Shown here: positions 35,196 to 43,419 of the stretch, one piece after another
Layout of the letters: the number at the start of each line of letters is the position of its first letter
Numbering within the stretch: the stretch's first letter is position 1
From: Xylanibacter brevis ATCC 19188
GTDB lineage: Bacteria; Bacteroidota; Bacteroidia; Bacteroidales; Bacteroidaceae
Direction: 5' to 3'
Length of the DNA: 64,000 nt
Assembly: GCF_000621725.1 (NCBI RefSeq)
Contig: NZ_JHXM01000021.1
Span: forward strand, 1 to 64,000
Notes under the pieces: generated by a model
Database searches by the model: none
Seen by the model: the letters and a program-made list of their open reading frames with translations, nothing else
What the model was told of the DNA's origin: nothing
Position numbers and translations under genes: made by a program

Positions 35196-36227
35196 ATGGA
35201 TAAGGTTGCCATTGTTATTTTGAACTGGAACGGGGCAAAGATGCTGAAGACGTATTTGCCCCGTGTGCTGGAATATTCTGCAGGAGCTACAGTCTATGTG
35301 GCCGATAATCACTCTAGTGATGATAGTGTGGCATTACTCAAGAATCAGTTTGCTGAGTGCCGCCTCATACAGTTGGACAAGAACTGGGGATTTGCAGATG
35401 GTTACAACAAGGCCCTGGCTCAGATTGATGCCGAATATTATCTGTTGTTGAACAGTGATATAGAGGTGACGCCAAATTGGCTGGAACCCATGGTGACCTT
35501 CATGGACAGACATGAGGATGTAGCAGCATGTCAGCCCAAGCTATTGTCGGTCCATGCACGCGACAGTTTCGAGTATGCTGGCGCATGCGGTGGATTTATC
35601 GATGCTTATGGCTACCCCTATTGCCGTGGCCGTGTGTTTGATGCGGTTGAGACCGATTGCGGTCAATATGACAGTACTGTTGAGATACATTGGGCCACAG
35701 GTGCAGCTCTTCTCATACGCGCGTGTGATTATAATAAGGTAGGAGGACTGGATGGCCGTTTCTTTGCGCATAGCGAGGAGATAGACCTTTGCTGGCGACT
35801 TCGCATTATGGGCCGCAAAATCTGTTGTGTCCCCGAAAGTTGGGTCTTTCACGTAGGTGGTGGCACTCTGCCAAAGGCCAACCCTATGAAGACATACCTT
35901 AACTTCCGCAATAACCTGACGATGCTCTATAAGTGTCTGCCTGAAAACCGCTTGAAGCGTGTGATGCTAATTCGCTGCGTTTTGGATTATGTGGCAGCAC
36001 TGAAGATGCTGTTGATAGACCGCAACAAAGAGGACTTCGATGCCGTTTGCCGTGCACGCAAAGACTTTAAAGCCTGGCGCAATCAGTTTGATGATGACAG
36101 AAGACGTATTCAACAATCGCGTCAGTCGGCAGCCGAACTGAGTCGGTTCTCACTATTAATGGAGTATTATGTGCGAGGCAAGAAGGTGTTTAGTGACTTG
36201 CCTCATACGCTACACAGCTTCTTGTAA
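35196..36227 (+). CDS. Glycosyltransferase family 2
   Basis: Translation probably starts at ATG 35196 (MDKVAIVILNWNGAKMLKTY), 7 bp after mtaB; an earlier ATG at 35181 overlaps mtaB. The 343-residue protein has the GT-A fold with LNWNG, VADNHSSDDS, WGFADGYNKAL and the metal-binding LNSDIE, and a later HSEEIDLCWRLRIMG typical of rhamnosyl-type GT2 enzymes. It likely transfers a sugar to a cell-surface glycan. Its 3' end overlaps the convergent addB-like gene by 25 bp. Confidence 0.9.
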   Translation: MDKVAIVILNWNGAKMLKTYLPRVLEYSAGATVYVADNHSSDDSVALLKNQFAECRLIQLDKNWGFADGYNKALAQIDAEYYLLLNSDIEVTPNWLEPMVTFMDRHEDVAACQPKLLSVHARDSFEYAGACGGFIDAYGYPYCRGRVFDAVETDCGQYDSTVEIHWATGAALLIRACDYNKVGGLDGRFFAHSEEIDLCWRLRIMGRKICCVPESWVFHVGGGTLPKANPMKTYLNFRNNLTMLYKCLPENRLKRVMLIRCVLDYVAALKMLLIDRNKEDFDAVCRARKDFKAWRNQFDDDRRRIQQSRQSAAELSRFSLLMEYYVRGKKVFSDLPHTLHSFL

Positions 36228-38947
36228 GGGCAATAGGCACAGCGTTCTTGTTCGGTGGTGGGATTGAAACTGATGGCTGGGTTGAAGATCTCGTCCACCG
36301 TTTCGCTTAATCGCTTATCGAAGTCGGCCTTGTAAGGTGCCAAGTCATTGATAGGTTCCTTTCCAAATTTCAGAATAGGATTGTAATCCTTTTCGCCTGT
36401 ACGCTGAATAAACAGCAATGCCGGTGCTACTTGATGCGTGGGATTACTTTGACTGACGATGCTAGCATACAGAAAAGTCTGCAGGTAGTAGTCGCTATGC
36501 TTGGCAATGTTAGCATCAGAAAATATGGCGTCAACATCGGGGAGTTGATTCAAGTTATGACTACCTGTTTTGTAGTCAACAACACGTATCTGACCATCTA
36601 TCATGTCAAGACGGTCTATTCTACCACCAATGATGGTAGAGATGTGTGGTGTTGTAAGTGGCGTCCATACATCGGTTTCTAGACCTAGAATCGTAAACTC
36701 CTTTTTTCTACGATCAATCTCTAGTAGTGTTCGTAGATAGTGTATTATAACCTCACGGTTAATGAGTTGAAGTCCGTTGAGCTCATAGCCCTTGCTTAGT
36801 TGAAGCACCTTGTTGAAGGCTTCGTCAACGGCAGTTTCGATACCTATTTTTGATTTCAAGATCTGACTGAGCACATCTGCTGTGATGACCTGATTATTCT
36901 TTTTCCCTGTTATCCGCTCGTAGATGATTTGTGCTGCCTCGTGGAAGATGTCGCCAAAGAGGCGGTTGTCAATGTTTTCCTCATCATCGAGTTCGTCGAG
37001 TTCGCGCAACTGACAGATGTAATTGTAGTAGAACTGCAGTTGGCAGCGCAGATAGCGATTGATGGCAGTAGGTGTCAGCAGTGGCTTTTGTGTCCCAGGG
37101 TGTTTCTCGATGGAGAATAGCTCGTTTAGTTTTTCCATCACCTGTGGTGTCTTGCTGATTGCTTGAGGCGCAAAAGGTGTAAAGGACTGTCCTGCCTGCA
37201 ACGTCTGGAAACGAATAGGATGCGGACATTCTGCCATTAGTTGCAACATGAAACGCGACATCTCGCCGGTATGCCCATCGGTAGTAGCATTGTTGTAGCA
37301 GATAGTGATATCGTCTGCCCGCTGCAACAAGCGGTGGAAATAGTAAGAGAAGATGGCTACCTTATGGTCGATGGTGGTCAGTCCATAGGCTTTTCTTAAA
37401 CTATAAGGAATGAACGACGTGTCTCCGACGCCCTTCGGCATATTGCCCTCATTGCACGACAGCAGCAGGATGTGGCTGAAGTCGAGGTTACGCGTTTCAA
37501 GCACACCCATTAGCTGAATACCTTCGGCTGGTTCACCATGGAAAGGTATCGACGTGGATTGTATCAGTTGGGTCAGCAGGCGCCGCAAGGTGGAATGATC
37601 TACCACCAGGTCACCACTATCCACGAGTGCTAAAAGTCGATTCAGAAGTGTGTACATGCGGAAAATTGCTTCCTGCATCATCTCGTCTTCGCCGGCATGT
37701 GGTGCAAGGTCACGCAGAATGTCAATCATCCATTCTAACAGTTCGTGGTTGAACTGCTCGCCATCAATGCGCTTCATCTTCTCCTCTGGAATGAAGTCTG
37801 CGTAAGGATGGTTCTTGAAGAGGGTGAGGTAGCGCGGACGAAACTTGAGTGTTTTATGATTGTAACCCACCGTCTGCAAATCGAAAAGCAGGGCGCAGAG
37901 TGACGATACGGGCGATTGAGATAGTGGGAAACCCGTTGTGATGTTGACCTTGTCAACCTCGTCGGGCAAACAATGCAACAGGCTTTGCAGCAGCTTTTCG
38001 TCGCAAAGTACAATGGCAGTCTTCCTGCCATCGGCAATACGTGCCTGGTTGAGCCAACTGCTGGCGTAGCGCGTCTGAATATTCTCGGTGGGAGCAGATA
38101 TAAAAGTGATATCTTTATGCTGCTTAAACTGCTGAATGATGTCGCTGTTGTTCTCTAACTCGTTAGGAAAAATCTTCAGATATTGGTTGATATAGTGGCC
38201 GGCTTCGTGGTCTTTGATGTAATAGGCATCAAAGTCCCAGTAGAATTTAGCCTTCCCCTGCTTGGAAATGGTGGTAAACAGCTTTTGTTCTACCTGTTGA
38301 AGCAGATTAAATCCCACAAACAGATACTGGTCGTACTCAAGATTGATGTTCTCTTTGACAGCCACTTCGCGATAGAGCGCTCCCTCGTAGGCCAACTGTT
38401 GCGAGGTCAGTCGATCATTAAAAGCATGATAGATATCGCTGATGTGTGACCAGAGTTTCAGAAAGCGTTCTTTCAGCTGCGAGTTGTGATCGTCAGAGAA
38501 GTTGCTGAAGAACTTGCGTATGATTTCCTTTTGTTCGTCGGAAAGATAACTCTCGTCGTCCAGTTCATGAAGGTCACGCAGGTTGGCAAATACCTTATTG
38601 GCATCCGCCATATTCTTGTCGATATCGTCGAAATCGGCCAGAAGCAACTGTCCCCAACTGTAAAAGTGGTCCAAAGTCTCGTCGAAACCTGTTTGCTCGA
38701 TGAACGACCGGTGCAAATCGCATATCAGTTTGATGGGGTCAGCCACCTTCTTGTCACTATACTGGCGAAACAGATCACTGATGGTGACGTATGCTGGGCT
38801 CCATATAGGCTTTTCGGATAGGCGAGCCAAGTGGGCGTTAAGGAAAAGAGAGGCACGCTTGTTGGGGAACACCACTGCGATGCGCGACAAGTCGTTACCA
38901 TATTTCTTGAGGATATCCTCTGCTACGTATTCTAGGAATGTTTTCAT
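36203..38947 (-). CDS. addB: AddB-like PD-(D/E)xK exonuclease subunit
   Basis: The 914-residue protein starts FLEYVAEDILKKYGNDLSRI and VVFPNKRASLFLN, an inactivated helicase-like region as in AddB/RexB. The C-terminal nuclease has RCQLQFYYNYIC, then DRLDMIDGQIRVVDYKTG with the catalytic Asp-(D)YK. The end ERCAYCPYKKLC, together with the earlier cysteine, fits the AddB iron-sulfur staple. With AddA it would process double-strand breaks for RecA. It overlaps addA by 4 bp. Confidence 0.88.
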   Translation of the reverse strand: MKTFLEYVAEDILKKYGNDLSRIAVVFPNKRASLFLNAHLARLSEKPIWSPAYVTISDLFRQYSDKKVADPIKLICDLHRSFIEQTGFDETLDHFYSWGQLLLADFDDIDKNMADANKVFANLRDLHELDDESYLSDEQKEIIRKFFSNFSDDHNSQLKERFLKLWSHISDIYHAFNDRLTSQQLAYEGALYREVAVKENINLEYDQYLFVGFNLLQQVEQKLFTTISKQGKAKFYWDFDAYYIKDHEAGHYINQYLKIFPNELENNSDIIQQFKQHKDITFISAPTENIQTRYASSWLNQARIADGRKTAIVLCDEKLLQSLLHCLPDEVDKVNITTGFPLSQSPVSSLCALLFDLQTVGYNHKTLKFRPRYLTLFKNHPYADFIPEEKMKRIDGEQFNHELLEWMIDILRDLAPHAGEDEMMQEAIFRMYTLLNRLLALVDSGDLVVDHSTLRRLLTQLIQSTSIPFHGEPAEGIQLMGVLETRNLDFSHILLLSCNEGNMPKGVGDTSFIPYSLRKAYGLTTIDHKVAIFSYYFHRLLQRADDITICYNNATTDGHTGEMSRFMLQLMAECPHPIRFQTLQAGQSFTPFAPQAISKTPQVMEKLNELFSIEKHPGTQKPLLTPTAINRYLRCQLQFYYNYICQLRELDELDDEENIDNRLFGDIFHEAAQIIYERITGKKNNQVITADVLSQILKSKIGIETAVDEAFNKVLQLSKGYELNGLQLINREVIIHYLRTLLEIDRRKKEFTILGLETDVWTPLTTPHISTIIGGRIDRLDMIDGQIRVVDYKTGSHNLNQLPDVDAIFSDANIAKHSDYYLQTFLYASIVSQSNPTHQVAPALLFIQRTGEKDYNPILKFGKEPINDLAPYKADFDKRLSETVDEIFNPAISFNPTTEQERCAYCPYKKLCSV

Positions 38948-41900
38948 TTCACTTCAATGATTTTATTTGAATATACAAACCACAGATAGCCTTTCACACC
39001 CGGCATGTTCATTTGTTGTAGTAAGTGCATGTACTCTCGAACCTGGTCGAAGTATTCATCGCGTTCGTGTCCGAACTTAAAGTCAACAACGATGGTCTCA
39101 TTACCGTTGGTCATGACTCGATCGGGACGTTTCTCCTGTCCGTCGGGCAACAGGATGGTGCATTCATTATAGAGCGTCCATCGGGCCTTCGGGTCGAACC
39201 ACGTCATAACGCGGGGATCCGTCAATCGCTTTCGAATCATGTCTTCCACGTGCTCCTTGGTGAGTTGCTTGTCGTAAATGATACCGTCCAGTTCCATCTG
39301 TTTTAATGCCGCATCAACATCCTCGGTGGTCTTGATTGTCGAGAACACATTGTGGAGTACATTACCCAGCTGTATATAGTTGTTTTGCTGCTGCGTCTCC
39401 TCATCGGTAGCGGTAACAAACATCTTACTGTTGTTACTTTGACGGAAGTTGACCTTCTTTTCATATATATGAATACTCACATCAACCGGCTCCGCAGGGG
39501 CCAGGAAGGGATTGGCGCCAGTTTTCTTTTTCTCTTCGCCAGGCATGCTGATATGTCCATAGGTGAGGGTGAGTGGTGCTTCAGCATCCTGCTCGCCATC
39601 GATGGTAGCGCCATCAAGCTGAGGGGCAATCTCGGGCAGCACCGATTCTATCAGTGCCGAACGCGAGGCGGAACTTTTTCGTTTTCCCCATACGAAGAGA
39701 TTATGGGCCGCACGCGTGAAAGCTACATATAGCAAGTTGAGGTTGTCCACAACGTTCTGGCCGTGTTCTTCTTCGTAGTCTTTGTAGTATATGGTGTTCT
39801 CCATACCGCTCTTGCTGAAATCAATGGGCACAATCGGCAGCATATTGAAGGGTTCCTCTTCGGGGTGGCACCATAGCACGTCTTTCTGTTCCAGTCGCCA
39901 GTCGCAGAAGGGAATGAGTACATGCGCAAATTCCAATCCTTTTGACTTGTGGATAGATATCAATCTGATGCCATCAATCTCAGGGCTTTGTATGGTTTTG
40001 CCGCAGATACTGTCGTCCCATTCTTTCAGGAAAGAGTTGATGTCCGACGTGTTGTCGCCTACGAAGTTGGCCACCTGGTCGAAGAAGGCGCAAAGATAAG
40101 CACTCTGTCCGTTCATGTTTTCCAACTGGAAGATGGCATACAGCTGTTCTGTGAGTTCGTAGAGCGGCATGCGCTTCAGGGTGTCCATGTGATCGGTAAA
40201 AGCTGCGGGGAGTGCTTTGTCGCGTAGGCTGGTGTGGATGGCGTCGTCGGGGTAGCATACCTTCAGCAGATAAGCCCGAGCAATGTCGTCTTCAGGATGA
40301 TTCAGCACGCGTAGCGCTTCAATAATAGCTCTTACGGCAGGCGAAGCCTCGAGTCGGAACGCCTCGTCGCTGACAATCTTCGTGCTGGGCATATTGTCCA
40401 TGAAATAGTTGGCAATCAGCGGGATCAGCGAGTTGGTGCGCACCAATATCGCGATGTCAGTAGCTTTGGCTCCTTGCTGAAACAGGTCTTCTACTTGCTG
40501 GGTCAAGGCTTCGAGCACACACTGCTGATAGTCTTTCTGAGGCAGCAGATTGATAGATACCAATCCATTCGGCTGTTGACCTTTGCGCGCATCCTGATGG
40601 ATGTCGTCGTAGGCTTCCACTTCCTCAGTTTTTGCTGCCTCTGCAAAGAAAGCATTGTTGAAACTGATAACGTTGGCCGACGAGCGATAGTTGGTGCTGA
40701 GTGTTTTTATCTGCAGGCGCTGGTCGGCATTGGTAAACTCGTTTTTGATGCCAGCCAGCAGGCGCCAGTCACCGCTGCGCCAGCGGTAGATGCTCTGTTT
40801 TACGTCGCCCACAATCAAGTTCTCGGAGTCGGCATGACTCATAGCCTCTTCCAGCAGTACCTTGAAATTCTGCCACTGAACGGTAGAGGTGTCCTGAAAC
40901 TCGTCTATCATGATATGCTCCAGCTGTGAGCCAATCTTCTCGAAGATAAAAGGCGAGTCGCTGCCCTCAATGAGGTCGTTCAGCATCTTCTGCGTGTCAC
41001 TCAGCAGGAATCGGTTGCTTTCTGTGTTCAGTTCGCGAACTTTCTTTTCGATGCTGTCCAGCAGTCTCAGCTGGCTAAGGTGTCTCAGTGTCAGTCCTGC
41101 CGATTTATAGATGCAGTATTGTTTGGGGAAGGTGTCGTAGGCATAACGGACAATCTGTCCCAGTTCACTAATGGCCAACTGATAAATCAGCTCTTTCTTA
41201 GGGCTCGTCTTCTTACACCATTTCTCTGGGTTTCCTATGGCGTCAATAATGCGTGTACCGATGGTCACACCGTCAAGGTCACCTTCCCTTAACTTTTTGA
41301 AGAAGGAAGGGAGACCGCCTTGGTTGGCGTATGCAAAGTCCTCTGGCTGAACGCCTTCGGCCTCAATCGTGTCGAAGAACGACTCTGCTATGTTCTGCAT
41401 ATGTTCCACCACCTCTTTGCGTTTGTTTCTCAAGATAGACGTATAATTCTCATAGAAGTCCTTCTCGCTGATTATGGCATTCAGACTCTGGCTGTTCTTC
41501 TTATAGAAGTCTTTGAAGATGGTCTTTCCGAAATTTTTAATCTGAGAAATCACGTTCCAGGAATGGTTATCCTCGATGCTGTCCATGATATACTTCAAGA
41601 GCCATTGCAGCATCATGTCGGTAGCTGTCAGATTCTCAATCAGCTGATCCACAGCCATTTCCTCTACCTGGTAGTCGTTGAGTTCGATGCGCAAGTTGGC
41701 TGTAAGATCCAGTTCGCGTGCCAGATTTCGAAGGACACTCTGAAAGAAAGAGTCGATGGTCTCTACGCGGAAATAACTGTAGTTGTGCAGCAGGTTCTTG
41801 AGTGCTTTACCTGCCTGAGTAGCAACGAATTCGGGGCTTGCATCCAACTTCTCGCAGACGTTGTCGAGATAGGGCTTCGATTCTGGAAGTCCTCGCCAGA

Positions 41901-42084
41901 TGCCATATAGCTGACTAAGGATACGCATCTTCATTTCCTCGGTGGCTTTGTTCGTAAATGTCACAGCCAACGTCTTTCTGTAAGCCTGAGGATCGCGTAC
42001 TAATAGCTTGATATATTCTGTGGCCAGCGTAAATGTCTTGCCACTACCGGCGCTTGCTTTGTATATAGTCAGTGGTTTTGTCAT
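38944..42084 (-). CDS. addA: AddA-like UvrD-family helicase-nuclease
   Basis: The 1046-residue subunit has Walker A ASAGSGKT at ~11-18, motif Ia TFTNKATEEMK, motif II IMIDEFQDTS, motif III GDVKQSIYRWRSGD and motif VI LLYVAFTRAAHNL of superfamily 1A helicases. The C-terminal PD-(D/E)xK nuclease shows RPDRVMTNGNETIVVDFKFG. It unwinds and degrades broken DNA ends with AddB. Its start codon lies just beside an IS110 insertion, so its native promoter may have been displaced. Confidence 0.92.
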   Translation of the reverse strand: MTKPLTIYKASAGSGKTFTLATEYIKLLVRDPQAYRKTLAVTFTNKATEEMKMRILSQLYGIWRGLPESKPYLDNVCEKLDASPEFVATQAGKALKNLLHNYSYFRVETIDSFFQSVLRNLARELDLTANLRIELNDYQVEEMAVDQLIENLTATDMMLQWLLKYIMDSIEDNHSWNVISQIKNFGKTIFKDFYKKNSQSLNAIISEKDFYENYTSILRNKRKEVVEHMQNIAESFFDTIEAEGVQPEDFAYANQGGLPSFFKKLREGDLDGVTIGTRIIDAIGNPEKWCKKTSPKKELIYQLAISELGQIVRYAYDTFPKQYCIYKSAGLTLRHLSQLRLLDSIEKKVRELNTESNRFLLSDTQKMLNDLIEGSDSPFIFEKIGSQLEHIMIDEFQDTSTVQWQNFKVLLEEAMSHADSENLIVGDVKQSIYRWRSGDWRLLAGIKNEFTNADQRLQIKTLSTNYRSSANVISFNNAFFAEAAKTEEVEAYDDIHQDARKGQQPNGLVSINLLPQKDYQQCVLEALTQQVEDLFQQGAKATDIAILVRTNSLIPLIANYFMDNMPSTKIVSDEAFRLEASPAVRAIIEALRVLNHPEDDIARAYLLKVCYPDDAIHTSLRDKALPAAFTDHMDTLKRMPLYELTEQLYAIFQLENMNGQSAYLCAFFDQVANFVGDNTSDINSFLKEWDDSICGKTIQSPEIDGIRLISIHKSKGLEFAHVLIPFCDWRLEQKDVLWCHPEEEPFNMLPIVPIDFSKSGMENTIYYKDYEEEHGQNVVDNLNLLYVAFTRAAHNLFVWGKRKSSASRSALIESVLPEIAPQLDGATIDGEQDAEAPLTLTYGHISMPGEEKKKTGANPFLAPAEPVDVSIHIYEKKVNFRQSNNSKMFVTATDEETQQQNNYIQLGNVLHNVFSTIKTTEDVDAALKQMELDGIIYDKQLTKEHVEDMIRKRLTDPRVMTWFDPKARWTLYNECTILLPDGQEKRPDRVMTNGNETIVVDFKFGHERDEYFDQVREYMHLLQQMNMPGVKGYLWFVYSNKIIEVK

Positions 42085-42105
42085 TGTATAATCAATTATA
42101 ATTTA

Positions 42106-42114
42106 TATCTTTGC
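42106..42114 (+). promoter_or_regulatory. Promoter -7 element upstream of the IS110 leader
   Basis: TATCTTTGC points rightward into the IS110 leader and transposase. It lies just outside the tentative left end, so either the true end is further left or the element uses a host promoter. Confidence 0.5.
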
Positions 42115-42127
42115 ATTCGTTAACAAC

Positions 42128-42300
42128 ATCAAGGAAGTGGAATAAGGCCGATTTGTCATTCGTCATAAGACAGTGTAATATGTTCTGCCCCCACTCCTTA
42201 ACATCCGAATCCGGACAGTTCACTGGGCTTTGACCCCGCATTTGCAATGATGGCTCCAAGATGTTTTGATGTTGCATATTTGTTTATATTCATTATTGTT
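42128..42300 (+). ncRNA. Candidate IS110 bridge RNA / structured leader
   Basis: The non-coding leader before the transposase can fold: AAGGAAGTGG (42131-42140) pairs with CCACTCCTT (42191-42199) with one bulged A, followed by a TCCG/CGGA hairpin and a GGG/CCCC hairpin. IS110 elements of the IS621 type encode a ~170-nt bridge RNA in this position, which guides target and donor recognition. Loop guide sequences were not matched to the flanks, so this is a candidate by position and structure only. Confidence 0.5.
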
Positions 42301-43266
42301 ATGACTTACATTGGTATCGACGTCAGCAAGGACTCTTTCGTTGTCGCTTATTCTCCAGACAAGAACAGCAAGACGAAGACATTCAAGAACACCACCAAAG
42401 GTATCCATGAGTTTATCAGGTCTATCTCCAAGGATGAGCATCACTGTGTCATGGAGGCGACAGGCAATTACAGTGCCCTGCTTGTGTACCTGCTTTCAGA
42501 GGCGGGTATTACGACAAGCCTGGAGTATCCACTTAAAGTGAAGAACTTCGCCCGTGACATGCTATCCACCGTCAAAACGGATGAGATAGATGCTCGACTG
42601 ATTGCTCTTTACGGAGAGAAGATGCAGCCTGCACCCTATAAACTCCACAGTGACGCCATTCTCACACTCAAGCAGAAGCGTACAGTCATTCGCCAGCTCA
42701 AGAAGCAACTCATTGCCACAAGGAACCTCAAGGGTTCTATGGAAGTGCTACCATTCTTTGATGCCAAATGCAAGAAGTCTATCGAGAGGACCATTGCCTT
42801 CCTTGAGAAGCAGGTCAAAGACCTTGAAGAGAATCTATCTTCACTTGCCCGCTCTGAGTACAAGAAGCAGATGGATCTGCTAACCTCTGTAAAAGGCATT
42901 GGCGTCACCCTTGCTGCTGCACTCATCATGGCCACTGGCGGCTTCACTTACTTTGACAATGCCAAGCAACTCACCCGTCATCTGGGATTGTCGCCGACTT
43001 ATCAGCAGTCCGGTACTTCAGTTAATTTCAAAGGTCACATCAACCGCAACGGAGACTCTTCTTTAAGGAGCCAGCTCTACGTGGCAGCTTTTGCATCTCT
43101 TAGGTGCAATACTGAGTGTAAAGCATGTTATGACCGTCTGCGGTCTAATGGCAAGCCTGGGAAAGTAGCTGTCATTGCCGTAGCAAATAAACTCATCCGA
43201 CAGGCTTTTGCCGTTGTCACTCAGGAGAAACCCTATGTCGATGGTTATGTATCTTCAAAGAAGTAG
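42301..43266 (+). CDS. IS110-family transposase (serine/DEDD recombinase)
   Basis: The 321-residue protein starts at ATG 42301 (MTYIGIDVSKDSFVVAYSPD); the earlier frame upstream is leader sequence. The RuvC-like DEDD catalytic residues appear in IGIDVSK, MEATGNYS and KTDEIDARLIA. The C-terminal transposase_20 region has LLTSVKGIGVTLAAALIMAT and the conserved serine region in HLGLSPTYQQSGTSV...RNGDSSLRSQLYVAA. It appears intact. Confidence 0.95.
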   Translation: MTYIGIDVSKDSFVVAYSPDKNSKTKTFKNTTKGIHEFIRSISKDEHHCVMEATGNYSALLVYLLSEAGITTSLEYPLKVKNFARDMLSTVKTDEIDARLIALYGEKMQPAPYKLHSDAILTLKQKRTVIRQLKKQLIATRNLKGSMEVLPFFDAKCKKSIERTIAFLEKQVKDLEENLSSLARSEYKKQMDLLTSVKGIGVTLAAALIMATGGFTYFDNAKQLTRHLGLSPTYQQSGTSVNFKGHINRNGDSSLRSQLYVAAFASLRCNTECKACYDRLRSNGKPGKVAVIAVANKLIRQAFAVVTQEKPYVDGYVSSKK

Positions 43267-43330
43267 CTCCTGCATTTGCCCGAAGTGTATCAGGATGGAA
43301 AATCTAATACCTGAAAACACCGAGGGGTTT

Positions 43331-43347
43331 GGGGGCGAGAAGCCCCC
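43331..43347 (+). terminator. Hairpin downstream of the transposase
   Basis: GGGGGC, loop GAGAA-type, GCCCCC. No T-run follows, so it may be a structural element of the right end rather than a terminator. Confidence 0.4.
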
Positions 43348-43419
43348 ATGAGAGGGTACGAATCAGCACAAAATGCTAAATATCGTTAACCATATTCATT
43401 TTTCGTATTACAGTTCATA

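Larger units (their letters stand above)
42117..43390 (+). mobile_element. IS110-family insertion sequence (approximate ends)
   Basis: A complete IS110-type transposase gene with a ~180-bp structured leader and a ~120-bp tail lies between the addA start and the DUF5686 stop. The ends are uncertain: IS110 elements lack classical terminal repeats. The 8-mer TCGTTAAC occurs at 42117-42124 and 43383-43390 and is used here as a tentative boundary. It could be a core duplication or chance. Confidence 0.7.

Noticed and set aside
42092..42277. Minus-strand open frame in the IS110 leader
   Set aside because: It covers the structured leader in antisense, has no recognisable family, and the leader is better explained as non-coding.
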